A stretch of 64,000 bases of DNA from Diphasiastrum complanatum (taxonomy: Eukaryota; Streptophyta; Lycopodiopsida; Lycopodiales; Lycopodiaceae): NCBI GenBank assembly GCA_029204225.1, contig CM055092.1, forward strand, positions 78,690,527-78,754,526, written 5' to 3'. The position numbers were made by a program, and so were the translations under genes. The notes beneath the pieces are model-generated. The model searched no databases, was not told the DNA's origin, and saw only the letters and a program-made list of their open reading frames with translations. This document shows positions 45,480 through 58,283 of this stretch, piece by piece (positions within the stretch are counted from its first letter, which is position 1; every line of letters begins with the position of its first letter).

Positions 45480-46550
45480 CTTCAAAAAATCCGCATTGTA
45501 AAAATAAGATTGTGCTAGGCAATCCAGATCAAAAGATTCTGTTTGTGGCAAGGAAGTAAAAAATCAATTACACAATATCTCAAATACAGAACATACAAAA
45601 ACACATGAATAAAAATTAGCATCACCTGCATGGTTAGGAGACTTAGGTACGATCTAGAACATTTTGATTATATTACAGCTACAGATTTCCAAGCAGAGGA
45701 TTAGAAACCGCCAATGTCTTGACCAGTTTGATAAACTCACAGCCAAACAATAACACTTTTGTAACTCCATGTTTTTATGTGATCAAGATAAGTTGTAGCT
45801 TCTGTAGAGTGATAAAGTAGCAAATGTTCAATCACAAGCATGCACAAATAGGCAATACAGCTTATACTATTTAAGAGTGCTCGGCATTTGAATATGTTAT
45901 TTATTACAACAACCAACTGTAGAAATCCAGAGAATACAAGAATGAAAGATGTAGGAAACTTATCCCCTGAAGTAATAAGTAGCTTTTCTTATACCAAGCA
46001 TAGAATGTCACCATTATTCAAATTTCAAACAATGTCTGCTGATTTCAGGCAATCAAGCTAAAAGTAAATGTTTTATCTTTCCAAAGCAGCCCGTGCTCAA
46101 TCACTGCTTTTCACAAGTCGACTAGGACAGAAAAGATAATCTTGGTGCCATTCAATTGTAGGTGCTAGCCTCTTGCATATTTAATAAAATCCATTGTTCC
46201 TGGTTATCCATTTAACCATTTGATTACCATTCAGCCACTCATATCCAGCTTTAGCAGCAGGTGATCTTAGAGGTTTCCTCCATATGGGCGATTATTTCAT
46301 GCTTTATGGAGACACTAAAGCACTCCGGAGACAAGGCATACTCCACAACGGACTTAGTATTATCAATCTAAATGTAACTTCATATGTCTTTTCAGAATCT
46401 TATCTTGCATTTGGAATACTTTTGTTGCTCCTTTGCACACCCCACATATACTAGTACAAAAATTTTGTAGGAGCACATTACTTCTAAATTACTACTGCAA
46501 AAATGACATTTTAAGCCTTGATCTCGTGTAAATTACCATAATTCAAAACG
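45480..46550. other. Intronic DNA, nothing recognised
   Basis: AT-rich, short chance ORFs only. Confidence 0.4.
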
Positions 46551-46612
46551 CTTTTTTTTTTTTTTTTTGGGGGGGGGGGAGGGCTGGCTCTCTCTCACAC
46601 ACACACACACAC
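46551..46612. repeat. Homopolymer and dinucleotide tract
   Basis: A ~19-base T run, a ~10-base G run, short CT and a run of AC, next to the tail of the LINE 3' end in the following entry. Confidence 0.9.
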
Positions 46613-46920
46613 AAAGAAAGAAAGAAAGAACTTCATTTATGTCTTTGAAATACCAAAAGCTATACGAGACTGAAAGTACAACTCAAGTGTGTAATGACTG
46701 CTAGGGAGTGCATCCCCAGAAAAACTTAAAGTAAACTGGACTGCATATCTACAAAATCCTCACAGGGAGTCAAATAAAGAGCAATAACAATAAATTAAAC
46801 TGTAACAACTGAGAGCAACTGCTGCTATCATTCAATGTATCTGAAAAAGGATGTAACGGAGGATGCTCCTAATGCTGATGCAGATGTAGAAGCAGAAGAG
46901 ACTGCAAAAATGTCACGACG
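46613..46920 (-). mobile_element. LINE 3' end fragment (copy 7)
   Basis: In minus orientation it ends GTATAGCTTTTGGTATTTCA, AAGACATAAATGAAG and a (TTTC)n/(TG)n tail, matching the 3' ends of copies A and 3 (hairpin ATAGC-TTTT-GGTAT keeps four of five pairs). About 300 bp of 3' UTR and ORF2 end remain. The tail is mixed rather than pure (TC)n. Confidence 0.65.
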
Positions 46921-46959
46921 ACGTGAGTGTTGTATTAAGTCTGTTCCTATGAGTGGCAT

Positions 46960-47097
46960 CAATATCACTTGTAGGGCTTTAGCTATTGATCATATGTGAT
47001 GTACTTCAATCTTCTCTGTGGGGGAATACTATTGTTGCCTCATTCATGGTCTTCTATGCGTCATTGATATCAAAATTTATGGATTGTGTTCATAACT
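46960..47097 (+). repeat. LTR tail remnant
   Basis: CTTGTAGGGCTTTAGCTATT .. CTATGCGTCATTGATATC .. TTCATAAC resembles the end of the gypsy LTRs here (GTAGGGCTTTAGTCTATTGC .. ATGCTTCATTGATTC .. ATCATAAC). Likely a truncated solo LTR. Confidence 0.5.
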
Positions 47098-47991
47098 ACA
47101 TCTCCCAGAATAGCCAAAATTCAGATAGGAGCTATAAATGTTTTCTCTAACTTGTCCCTTTGTATATGCTCTCTACTTAATAGACTATTAATATCACACT
47201 TTCTCCCCAAAAAAGTGAAATTTCATCACAATAGTAACTTGTCCACTCAAGTACTTTAGGGTCAACACATAGTCCGTTTTTGTCTTCAAAAAACACATTC
47301 TCAAATTTCTCCCACCTCCACAATAGAGCTCTAATTATCCACACTCAAACGAATTCTCACTCCACAAGCACAAGATTTATATGCACTAGTACCACATGTA
47401 GGAAATTAAGCCCTTGCACACTAGGGTGCTTTCATATCGCACAATCAAAAGGATCTCCTTAAATACAAGGAAATTGAACACATGCACCATCTCAATACAA
47501 AGAGCACCTTCAGATACCCTTAGCTGCATAATCTCCAAGAAACCACACTTTATGGATGACAAAAGAGAGAAAAGTACATACCTTCACTATCTACACATGT
47601 GGAGGGGAGACTATTGTCGACGACTACATGAGATTTTGGGCTCGTTTGAAAGTTTGAGGCATAATCAATGCAAGAGAGTGATTATGTCCCCTTTATCAAT
47701 TTCATGTCATCAAGTAGCTCGACTTCTATCTAGTTCCTCAAGTTTTAGACTACCTAGCTCTGAAGTTAAAACCTTGTACTTTGGGGCATCCAAAGTATCA
47801 TAACTTTGTTTTGCCCATTGGAACATAAACTAAGATAAGCCACAAAACATTATTACTCTCCACCAAATTGTGGCCCCTTATTGAAGAGTGCCAACTGACA
47901 AATAGAAGAAAGCAAGCTTACATTGTCCATCATCATATAATAAACAATGTAAGAAGCATGAAAGATATAGACACAATGGTAGATAAAAAGT
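47098..47991. other. Intronic DNA, nothing recognised
   Basis: No ORF with a recognisable product; flanks the target duplication of element E1. Confidence 0.4.
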
Positions 47992-47996
47992 ATTTC

Positions 47997-48447
47997 AGTT
48001 ATGATCAAAATCTCAGGTGTTGAATCAATGAAGCATAAAAGACAGCAATAGACTAAAGCCCTACAAGCAACAATAGGTTCTCCCACGAAGAGCCCAAGCA
48101 ATACCAATCAATAATCTGAAAAATGAGTGTACAAATGCCCCTATAAATACCAATGAACCCTAAAATAGGAATTCAAAAGTAAAGGGAGGCAAAATGTGGA
48201 GGGAAAATAGTGCGCCCTCCTACGGGCCCCCACTCCACATATAACCATATAATAAGCGCCCAAGGCCAGCCAATGTCATAAAAAAGGACCCAGTGCGGGT
48301 CATAAGCATATAAAAAGGCTTTGGGGCCTGTACATGACTAATATAAAATGCGTAACCAGAAATATACATAACCAACAGTAAATGTAAAGAGGCTTGTGGA
48401 ATATATGCAGAGTAGCCCAGTAGGCCTGTATCCTGTAGTCCGTAACT
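47997..48447 (-). repeat. E1 3' LTR (451 bp)
   Basis: AGTTATGATC .. CCGTAACT on the plus strand. It differs from the right LTR by a few substitutions and two small indels (14 bp shorter). Confidence 0.93.
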
Positions 48448-48503
48448 CTCCCTGGCTATAAAGAACATTGCCCCCAATGTAGGCAAAATAAGATAAGAAC
48501 CAG

Positions 48504-49261
48504 TGCCAGAGAAAAATCTTGCATCAACATATCCCATCTGAGAAAGGAACATCAAGAGAAGCCGGAGCATCCCGAGAAGCAATGGTAGCTGCAAGTGATC
48601 GAGCCTGATTAGCCAGGATAAGAGTATGATAGAAAACATCAATGGGCTCCCAAGTAGCCTCCTCAATAGGATGACCATCCCACTGGACCAAAAACTGAAC
48701 CTGCCGATGGCGACGACTATGCAATAAGCGCACCTGTAAAATAGCAGCTGGCAGGAATGGAAAAAGCTCTGGATCTGTAGGAAATGAGGAATCTCGAGGA
48801 GCATCATCCTCAATAGCAGCACGTAATAAACTGACATGAAAGATATCACAAGCCCGAGTAGCAGCAGGTAACTCAAGACGATATGTAACTGGACTGGGGC
48901 GCTCAAGAATCTGAAAAGGCCCATAATAGCGTGGTGCAAGCTTCTCAGTAGAAGCAAGACCCTGTACAAAACGATGGCGAGCAAAGCATAACCGGAGAAA
49001 AACAGTATCTCCTTCTGCAAACTCAACATGGCGTCGATGACGATCAACAATGGTCCTGTACCGCTGCTGAATATGCTATAAATGAGTAGCAGCTCTAGTA
49101 ATAATCTCCCGAGCACTCGAAAGATAAGATGAAATAGTAACAGGTGCATCATCTGGAGGAGCAGGTATACCGGGTAGAACTGGTGAGTATCCATGAGCAA
49201 GCAGGAAAGGAGAAACACCTATGCTGGACCTAACAGAACTGTTATAACTATACTCAGCCAA
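48504..49261 (-). pseudogene. E1 integrase C-terminus and chromodomain
   Basis: Frame resumes MAEYSYNSSVRSSIGVSPFL (49261) and LLAHGYSPVLPGIPAPPDDA, stops at TAG (HL*HIQQ, ~49078), then continues with FVQGLASTEKLAPRYYGPFQ (GPF module), ATRACDIFHVSLLR and the chromodomain-like segment RQVQFLVQWDGHPIEEATWE, ending near 48524. The W-D-G..ATWEP pattern is the aromatic cage end of a group of gypsy chromodomains. Confidence 0.8.
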
Positions 49262-50364
49262 ACATAAATGCTGATCCCAATCACGCCAGAAGGAGAAACA
49301 TAATGTCGTAAATAATCCTCCAATACCCAGTTAACAACCTCAGACTGACCATCCACAGAAGAATGATAAGCAGTGCCCATAAGTATCCTAACATCCAAGA
49401 TACGCATAAGCTCTGTCCAAAAACCTGATGTAAACTTGGTATCCCGATCAGTAAGTATAGATTGTGGGAGACCATGAATCTCAGAAATAAATATACGACC
49501 ACACTGCTCTGCTGTAATAGTACGTCTGACTGGTATGAAATGAGCTTGTTTAGAAAACCTATCAACTACCACCAAACAAGAGTCATGACCACGCTGAGTA
49601 CGGGGAAGACCTAAAATGAAGTCCATAGATATATCAGTCCACTGGCGGGTAGGAATAGGCCAACTTTGAAGGAGACCGCCAGGTTTTTCACGAGAATACT
49701 TGTTACGAAGGCAAAAATCACAAGTATGAATAAGGTGGGAAAGCTCACGCTTCATGGAAGGCCAATAAAAATGTTCTTTCAAATGGAACAAGGACTTCTG
49801 AAAACCAAAATGGCCACCAACAGGAGAGCAATGGACATCAAGAAGGAGCTGTGGACAAGTGTCGAGAGTGCTGGGAATACATAACGAACCATAGTGAAAC
49901 AAACGATGATTAACAATGGAATAAACCTGGTGAGGGTGAGAGGAAGGACGAGAGGCAGACGACATAATATCACGAAAGTCTGGACATGTGGCATAAGCGT
50001 GAGGAAGATCATCATACCAAGAGTGGAGAGACGTAACAAGACTGTAAGTAAGAGCAAGTAAACGAGACAAAACATCAGCAGCAGCGTTACTTTTACCAGG
50101 CTTATAATGAATATCAAAATGAAAGGACTGTAAAAACTGAAGCCAACGGTACTGACGATCACTAAGATCCTTTTGTGTATACAGATAATGAAGTGACTGG
50201 TGATCAGTAAAAACATCAAACGGAACACTATATAGATAATGACGCCACTTCTTTAAAGCAAAAATGATAGCAAGCAACTCTTTTTCATGAGTGGAATAGC
50301 GCTGGTCATACGAACGAAGACGACGGGATTCATATGCAATAACACACTGACGCTGACGTAACAA
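49219..50364 (-). CDS. E1 RNase H - integrase core
   Basis: 381 codons. RNase H part: YDQRYSTHEKELLAIIFALK, FTDHQSLHYLY. Linker: FDIHYKPGKSNAAADVLSRL. Integrase zinc finger: VGGHFGFQKSLF and CDFCLRNKYSREKPGGL. Core: DISMDFILGLPRTQRGHDSC (first Asp), LTDRDTKFTSGFW (second Asp), SSVDGQSEVVNWVLEDYL (Glu). All three DDE residues are present. The last ~20 residues are frameshifted. Confidence 0.87.
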   Translation of the reverse strand: MLRQRQCVIAYESRRLRSYDQRYSTHEKELLAIIFALKKWRHYLYSVPFDVFTDHQSLHYLYTQKDLSDRQYRWLQFLQSFHFDIHYKPGKSNAAADVLSRLLALTYSLVTSLHSWYDDLPHAYATCPDFRDIMSSASRPSSHPHQVYSIVNHRLFHYGSLCIPSTLDTCPQLLLDVHCSPVGGHFGFQKSLFHLKEHFYWPSMKRELSHLIHTCDFCLRNKYSREKPGGLLQSWPIPTRQWTDISMDFILGLPRTQRGHDSCLVVVDRFSKQAHFIPVRRTITAEQCGRIFISEIHGLPQSILTDRDTKFTSGFWTELMRILDVRILMGTAYHSSVDGQSEVVNWVLEDYLRHYVSPSGVIGISIYVWLSIVITVLLGPA

Positions 50365-50430
50365 AGCACCTAATCCTGTGGAACTAGCATCAGTCTCAAC
50401 AACAAAATGCTAGGAAAAATCTGGAAGACA

Positions 50431-53114
50431 TTAAACAGGGGCAGTGGTAAGCTTAACTTTCAAAGTATCAAAAGCTGACTGAAATGCGGGAGTCCAAGCA
50501 AACGAAGTTTCCTTTTTCAACAGAGCATGCAAAGGAGATGCAAGAGTGGCAAAATGAGCAACTGGTTTACGAAGATGGATAGCAAGACCAAGAAACATAC
50601 GAACATCATGAACATCAGCAGGCACAGGCCATGAAAGAATAGAACGGACCTTACGAGGGTCGAGACGAACAGTACCATTAGTAACAAAGAAGCCCAAAAA
50701 CTCGATTTGTACAACAGCAAAAGAACATTTAGAACGTTTAGCATATAGATGATGAGTAACTAACAAAACAAAAACAGAACGAACGTGCTGAACATGAAGA
50801 GAGCGAGTGGTGCTATAAATGAGGATATCGTCAAAATAAACAATGACACACTTTCCAAGCAGAGGACGAAAGATGTTATTCATGACATTCTGAAAAGTGG
50901 GCGGGCCATTGGTAACACCAAAAGGAAGGACACGAAACTCATACAGACCAAAGTGGGTACAGAAAGCTGTCTTGTGCTCATCAGGAGGATGCATACAAAT
51001 CTGGTGATAACCGGAACGGAGGTCAAGTTTAGAAAAGATCTTGGCTTGGCCTAACTGGTCAAACAGGTCATCCATATGAGGGATAGGATACTGATTACGG
51101 ATAGTAAGTTTATTTAAAGCACGATAATCAATACATAGACGTTTAGTACCATCCTTCTTATCAACAAGTAAAACAGGAGCACCAAAAGGACTGTGGCTAG
51201 GAACAATAAGGCCTTGACGTAACAAATCAGACACCTGACGCTGGACTTCCTCGCGCTCAACAATAGACATACGAAAAGGAGGACGAGAAGGTGGTGATGC
51301 AGAGGAAACAAGGTCTATATGGTGGTTGACATCTCGTAAAGGTGGTAACTGAGTGGGCTCTCTAAAAACATGCTCAAATTCAGGCAACAGTTCAGAAAAT
51401 ACCTGTGGCAAAGGTGGTGCATCCGCAATGGCTAAACAGAAAGAATAGTCGCACAGTGGGCCTTCGGGAGGCTCCGTATGAACTGCTTCCCGGAAATAAG
51501 TTGATAGTCCTGCCGAATCAAAACCGAAATATATATGCTGAGTACCATCATGAGAGAATGTCAATGTCTGCTGCTGGAGGTCTACTGTAACCGCACCAAG
51601 GGATGCAAACCAATCAGCACCGAGGATAAGATCGTACCGTGTAAGTGGAATAATATGAAAATCTGCCTGACCAAGGAAGTCTCCAATCCGATATGAAAGC
51701 TGCTGATACATCTGCGTGCTAGGAAAAGAGTGTGCGCTGGCAGCCTCAACATGTAGGGGATGAGGCGTAGTGACTGGCATAGCACGAATGCGTGTAGTAA
51801 TATGACTGCTGAGAAACGAGTGAGTACTACCCGTGTCAACAAGGGCAATAAACTCACGACCAGTGATACGTACGCGAAGACAGATATGACGTGGACCCGG
51901 CTTACCGGCCCAAGTAGCATAAGCAAGCTGAGCATGGCATATAGCTAGATCAGGGAGATCAGGAACAGGCTCAGTGGGTGTGGTAAACTGATCAACAGGT
52001 GGGTCATCATCAAGAATATGAAGGCATATGGCAGAATCAGGACTATCATCAGGTGTGTCAGCATCATGGAAATAGACGGCAGTAGCAGTGGCAGGCTGTC
52101 GGCAATCACGGGCGATATGATCAGGACTCTTACAATTGAAACATAAGCGCTTTTCACGGATCTCAGACAACTCAGGCTGTGAGTAGCGACGAACAAAAAC
52201 AGGACGAGGAGAAAAAGGAGGACGTGGTGCAGAAGGAAGAATGGACGAAGGTGAACTGACAGATGTGGGACTAGCAGAGGATGGAGAGGAAAAAATAGGA
52301 CGTGTGAAAGGACGCGAAGGACGAGAAACAGAGGAAGAGATGGGAGAGTACTTGTGCTGTAGTGCGGTAGCAAGGGAGATGGCGTGAGAAAGAGTGAGTG
52401 GAAAAAAAGAAGAAACATCATACCTGAGTGCGTCTCGTAGACCAGCAACGTAGCGAGAGATGAGCTCCAATGTAGAAATATCTGGGAATAGATAGGAAAG
52501 CTCTATAAACCGTGCCGTATAAGCAGCCAAGTCACCGGTGTGAGATAAACTGCGAAAGATGTCGCGCTGTCGAATAAGCCACTGAGGATCAATCATCGCT
52601 AGGCGGAGTGCTCTCATAAACTCTGTCCAACTAGCAAGGCCAGGGTGTGAAGTCGTCTGGCGAAACATGCGCCACCAAGTAGCAGCACGGCCCTCCAAAT
52701 GTAAAGCAGCCAAATGTATCCGCTGAATGTCAGTCTTAGGAAACATAAGGAAGTAGGTCTCAAGCTTAGAACACCAATTCTCGAGTTCATTCCCATCGGA
52801 TGACCCAAAATACACAGTAAGCTGAACCTTATCCTTAAAGTCTCGTGGCAAAGGACCAGAAGATGAAGGAGTCTCGGGTGGTGGAAATGTACGCTGTGGA
52901 GGAACAGGTGGAGATAGTGGAGAAACACTGGACTGTAATGATAGTGTAGCAATCTGGGCAGAAAGAGCAGTGAACGTCTCTCGTAACTCCTGGCGTAAAT
53001 CAGTGCGTACATCACTCATGGCTTTCCTAAGATGATCTCGGAATTCATGCCGTACTTCGTCAATGTAAGTGAAGACGGTATGCGAGGCTCAGAAGATGTA
53101 GGGGAAGTATCCAT
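50431..53114 (-). CDS. E1 gag - protease - RT polyprotein
   Basis: The open part runs from the ATG at 53019 (862 codons), but the real start is the ATG at 53114 (MDTSPTSSEP as in the 59036 copy), now cut off by a frameshift near 53070. Residues counted from 53019: capsid-like region ~60-230 (FGSSDGNELENWCSKLETYF), knuckle CFNCKSPDHIARDC (293-306), protease [12 protein letters not shown] (D395), RT with [30 protein letters not shown] and YFDDIL (~728-733). It ends in the RT/RNase H linker at LTTAPV*, followed 7 codons later by a second stop (PDFS*, TAG at 50410-50412). Confidence 0.88.
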
Positions 53115-53857
53115 GGTCAAGGAATGCAGGAAGTGAAGAGAGTGTAAGAAAAGCTTAATATCGGAGGGAGCGGACTTTTGTCGTCACCCCAAATACGCTT
53201 TAGGTACACAAACAACACTAAGAGCAAGAAAGGAAATGACAAATGTCAAGAAAAGGTGTGGAAAGCAAGGAAAAACCAGCAAAGATACCTCTCGATAGAG
53301 CTCCAAGCGTGTGCGAAGAGCTGGCTGGAAAATGTGACCACAAGGAGAATGAAAGTGGCCGCTGGACAGCCTCCAATCAATGCTGAAAATATGGCTGAAA
53401 ATCTGTGGAAAACGTGATGAAATAGGGCGATGGACAGCCTCCAATCAAAACTGAAATATGGCTGAAACTCTGCTGGAACAATGGCTGAAAAATGTGATGA
53501 AGTAGGGCGCTGGACAGCCTCCAATCAATGCTAAAAAGATGGCTGGGAATCCTCTCCCTAAATCAAATGGAGGATTCAAAAAAAAAAGAGAGAAAAGGAT
53601 TTGGAACTTGGGCGCCGGAAATACTATGCCCAAAAAAAAAAAAAAAAAAATTCCGGCCGCCAAATTTAGCGGAAGTACTTCCGCTAACTATCTGCTAAAG
53701 CTCCGCCAAGGAAAATGCTCTGATGGGAGTTGGTCCTCCTCCAAACTGTGCTGAATGTTGCTGAAGCAAAGAGACGAAAGCCCTCAGCAAAGAGAGAAAA
53801 AATCAGCAAGGAAAATGGGCACCCAATCAGAAAATCAGATCTGAAATTCAGCAATCA

Positions 53858-53877
53858 GGAAAGTGCTCTGATACCAA
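53858..53877 (-). promoter_or_regulatory. E1 primer binding site
   Basis: In element sense TTGGTATCAGAGCACTTTC directly follows the 5' LTR end CATAAC. TGGTATCAGAGC is the complement of the 3' end of plant initiator Met tRNA. Confidence 0.88.
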
Positions 53878-54341
53878 GTTATGATCAAAATCTCAGGTGT
53901 TGAATCAATGAAGCATAAAAGACAGCAATAGACTAAAGCCCTACAAGCAATAGACAAGACAATAGGTTCTCCCACGAATAGTTCAAGCAATACCAATCAA
54001 TAATCTGAAAAATGAGTGTACAAATGCCCCTATAAATACCCTACCAATGAACCCTATAATAGGAATTCAAAAGTAAAGGGAGGCAAAATGTGAAGGGAAA
54101 ATAGTGCGCCCTCCTACGGGCCCCCACTCCACATATAACCATATAATAAGGGCCCAAGGCCAGTCAATGTCATAAAAAAGGACCCAGTGCGGGCCATAAG
54201 CATATAAAAAGGCTTTGGGGCTTGTACATGACTAATATAAAATGCGTAACCAGAAATATACATAACCAACACTAAATGTAAAGAGGTCTGCGGAATATAT
54301 GCAGAGTAGCCCAGTAGGCCTGTATCCTGTAGTCCGTAACT
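53877..54341 (-). repeat. E1 5' LTR (465 bp)
   Basis: Same length as the LTR at 57819-58283, its inverted counterpart; contains the promoter of E1 by position. Confidence 0.93.
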
Positions 54342-54346
54342 ATTTC

Positions 54347-55448
54347 AAAATCCAAGTCAGAATTGAGGGAAATACATTGCATATATCAAGCAAGATTGTG
54401 TACAAGACAATTGAGCACCAACTTGCTATGACCACAGAAATTAGATTCACATTCTTAACTATTTAGTTGTTCAACAATACATAAGCTACACTAACATATC
54501 ATAGTAGCTACTACAACCTTCTTCATCAACAAAGGGGATGAGACTAAGACAACAATCTAAACCTATTAAAAATATATGAAACTACCTAGGATACGGATAG
54601 TTTGATAAGAACCAAATTTTCGTACTTTTGAATGTATTGCTAGTGCCATGTTTTCAAATCTTTGATTCAGGCAAGAGTAACTCAAACAATGTGGAGCATA
54701 AGCATATTGTAAGTTTATTATATAGTAATAATTTTCACCCAAGTCCATGACCAAACAAATTTCAAAAGTTTGCGAAGGTAGAAAATTTAAAAGAATCTTT
54801 GATTGATATAAATATGTGCTTCTATTTCTAAGAAATGCAATAAAAGTAACTAGCTGTTTCCTCCAACTATTGTATGATAATATTGAATCTTACTAGAACA
54901 AAAAGCAAACCCAAGGCCATGCAATTCCGAGATCCAACTAAACATGCTTCTATCACAAGGTTACACCACCAATGTACAATATTCTAGACGTGTTCGATGC
55001 TATGAAGGATACTATGATATTGCAAAGCCTTCAAGAAATGTGAAAAGAACTTTGGTAGAAGCACAAAACTAAAAAAAGAGATTTGTTCAGAAAGAAGGTC
55101 AAGATATAGATTATAAACACTCTTTGCATGGGAAAAAAAACTCTTGAATGGATTGGTGTAATCAATCCGAAATTGAAGGTATTTTAAACAAGAAGTAAAC
55201 ATGAGATGTTTAATCAAGTAAACTACTATACAAATTGAAAATTGCAAATATTTCAAAATCAACTACCATTGTGCATTCAATTAGCATGAAATTGGACCAT
55301 GCGTACCAATTTCAGAAATCAATCTGTATTCTTAAATTACATCAACACTCTAAGCTAGAAGACATACTTCCAAGCGTCACAAATACATGTTGGTTGCAAT
55401 AAATGTACAAGTAATAGAGACTTTCTGAAATTGCATAATTCAATGTAC
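54347..55448. other. Intronic DNA, nothing recognised
   Basis: AT-rich, no motifs supported. Confidence 0.4.
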
Positions 55449-55514
55449 CTCCCCAAGATGGAACATGGTGTTTGCATATTCAGGGTGGTTCACGCCCAAC
55501 CTTTTTCCATTGAT
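55449..55514 (-). CDS. TPR-repeat host gene, exon (most 5' exon seen)
   Basis: A 66-nt exon, acceptor GCACAACAG|, donor GGGGAG|GTACAT. It encodes INGKRLGVNHPEYANTMFHL then GE. The RLGxNHPEYAxTxxxLG pattern is the hallmark start of kinesin-light-chain/nephrocystin-type TPRs. It joins in phase with 45411-45479. Exons further upstream were sought in 55515-57818 but not found with confidence. Confidence 0.8.
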
Positions 55515-57818
55515 CTGTTGTGCACAATGAAAAAGAATAATTAAAATCAAAAACCACAAAGTATAATAAAAACCCAGCAAGAATGTGGAAGCCAATGATT
55601 TGATTCACTTGGTGTTAACAAGAAGAAAACAATATACAAACCAAAATGTCGACTTTGAAAATTGTTAAGCTACCAACGATAAGCAATTTTTTTGCCAATG
55701 TAGGCAACAAATGTCAAAAGCTGACCATCTAGAAAAAAAACAAGACAAAAGTGAACCTATGTACTATTTAAGTGAATGCAAAGGAGCACTCTACTAACAT
55801 GAGATGGACTTGATGTCATATTGCAATGTTACTTTAAAATATATCAGATTGAATGGTACAATGAACCAACAACATAGCAAAAGTTCATTGTATGGACACA
55901 CGAGTCTCAATAAGTTGACTTAGCAAGACATATGAAGTTAACAAGAATTCAAAAATGTCAACAACAATCATCCTAACATTAACCCTTATTTACATAATTG
56001 ATTGAATCTTGAACTCTAACTACAAAATATCGTTCATGCTATAGATAATGGAAATGTGGAAGCCTTTGTGGGTTGACATCATAAATTCAAGGAGTGAACG
56101 ATAGTTTTGCTACATTTGGATATCATCCTAGAATCTATCAATATATATATGTATATCGATAGATATATGTATATACCATTGGAGACAAATATGTATGCGT
56201 CTCCCTAAACATCACATCTAGAAAAGAACTTGAATTTGATTAAAGACTTTCTATGTATGTGACTTTTTTTAAGCAGTTGTTTACTTGCATTAGGATCAAT
56301 AAGTATAGCATGTATAGCAATGAGCACGCATGATAGATATGGCATCCAATAAAAACATTGGCAGTGACATGCTGATCTATTGATAATCTTATATTAACAA
56401 CCATCATGAAACTTGAGCGCAAGTCTTACAAAGGAACAATGCTAAGCATCTCCTACAAAGGCGCTCATTGACAGTAGGATCCTAAGTCATTAAATGACTC
56501 AAATAGATCCTACTTATACTAGTTGATAAGCCTTACAGGAACATTCCAAGAAACTATTGTGGATCAGGACTAGATTCCCCAGGTACTTTGAGATGCCCAG
56601 CAATGTTTAAGTGTCCTTACCTCTCCTACTTTTTAAAAAGTCGCCCTCAATGTGGGCACCAAAAGGAGATGCAGATAAAGGAAAGAATGATTCACAAGCT
56701 TTCATTACTGATCCTAATTAAGGCTATCTTGCATCGAGTTTCTTACAGATTATCAGTGCCACAAAATTTTATTTGTAGCAAACTACATCTGTTACACGTC
56801 TACAATAGGTGATATATGTTAATCTTTGCAGATTATCTATCTCAGCTTGTCCTATTTGTATTTCATAAAGACCACTTACAATAGTGAATTCACAACAGTG
56901 CCACTGCTTGCTTTTCACCAATTACCTTGCTATCGATGTGCGCTTTGTTTGGAGGGTTAGCATATAGTACACCTATTGACTACTATCATTGAGGTCTTTT
57001 CACCACTCTCTCTGTCAACTCTAGCAAATTTATCATGATGGCTCATCCTTGTATTGCAGTTGGCTTTGATAGTGAAGGTTTGAGGATCGTTGCTTTAGAC
57101 CTTAGGACTACAGTGCACGTAGATGGGGCTCCTTTTTTGAAGCCTGGTATGGATGTGGCTCACATCTGATAGCAGCGGGATACTATGATGTCTGAACAAT
57201 TATCATCGGTTTACCTTAGGTACATATACCTATATCGCCTACAGTTGCCATAGGTTCTATTTCTATGTTGCATACACTTACCTTCTGTAGGAATCCAGAA
57301 TCAAGACTATTCATTAACACAAAGTATTTTCAAAGAGAAGAGAGAGATGGTTAGATGACCCTCTTGTAGAAACTTGTGAACAGCCAATATGAACAATAGA
57401 TTGCTTAACAAAAGTGTCTCATACAAATGAATGGCTACATATAAGTAGTCCAAGATGGCTATCTACCTTCATGATTGTTCGCTGTCCAATAACTTGACTA
57501 ATGGCTATCTAGCTACCATAAGTTACATAAAATAATTAAGTACCACAAATAACAAGTTAAGTACTTAATTCACATGTATAGGCCCCTAGTGGACCCACGA
57601 GTCCCTACAAGTTAGTTTCATACTAACTTGGGCCTAAAATATAAATGACCATGGTTACACAGATCTCGACCTTTTGGTCATAGTAACCTATGGCTTCTAC
57701 ATCATTTACATTTATTATTCTAACACCCTCCTTAAATGAAAATGACATGTATTCACTAAGTAAGAAAATCAGCATGTTGCTTTAGATTTAAAGCTTCACA
57801 AAGAGCTTTAAATCGAAC
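55515..57818. other. Intronic or upstream DNA, mostly unassigned
   Basis: AT-rich. On the plus strand 57030-57170 reads MMAHPCIAVGFDSEGLRIVA and about 25 more residues before a stop; I do not recognise it. A short segment at 56617-56690 looks like retroelement debris. Confidence 0.35.
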
Positions 57819-58283
57819 AGTTACGGATTACAGGATACAGGCCTACTGGGCTACTCTGCATATATTCCGCAGGCCTCTTTACATTTACTGTTGGTTATGT
57901 ATATTTCTGGTTACGCATTTTATATTAGTCATGTACAGGCCCCAAAGCCTTTTTATATGCTTATGACCCGCACTGGGTCCTTTTTTATGACATTGACTGG
58001 CCTTAGGCCCTTATTATATGGTTATATGTGGAGTGGGGGCCCGTAGGAGGGCGCACTATTTTCCCTCCACATTTTGCCTCCCTTTACTTTTGAATTCCTA
58101 TTTTAGGGTTCATTGGTAGGGTATTTATAGGGGCATTTGTACACTCATTTTTCAGATTATTGATTGGTATTGCTTGGACTCTTCGTGGGAGAACCTATTG
58201 TCTTGTCTATTGCTTGTAGGGCTTTAGTCTATTGCTGTCTTTTATGCTTCATTGATTCAACACCTGAGATTTTGATCATAACT
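57819..58283 (+). repeat. E2 5' LTR
   Basis: AGTTACGGATTACAGG .. GATTTTGATCATAACT. Inverted copy of 53877-54341. Confidence 0.93.

Larger units (their letters stand above)
47997..54341 (-). mobile_element. Structurally complete Ty3/gypsy chromovirus (E1), 6.35 kb
   Basis: Two LTRs (47997-48447, 53877-54341), a 5-bp target duplication ATTTC (47992-47996 and 54342-54346), a Met-tRNA PBS beside the right LTR and gag-pol on the minus strand: gag, protease, RT, RNase H, integrase, chromodomain. LTR termini are AGTTACGG..CATAACT rather than TG..CA. Coding has at least a gag frameshift, two stops between RT and RNase H, a frameshift in integrase and one stop after it, so it is dead as it stands. 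It lies in the 10-kb intron 45480-55448 of the TPR gene. Confidence 0.93.

Noticed and set aside
57030-57170. Plus-strand peptide starting MMAHPCIAVGFDSEGLRIVA as a real exon
   Set aside because: No splice context, homology or neighbouring exons to support it; left as unassigned.
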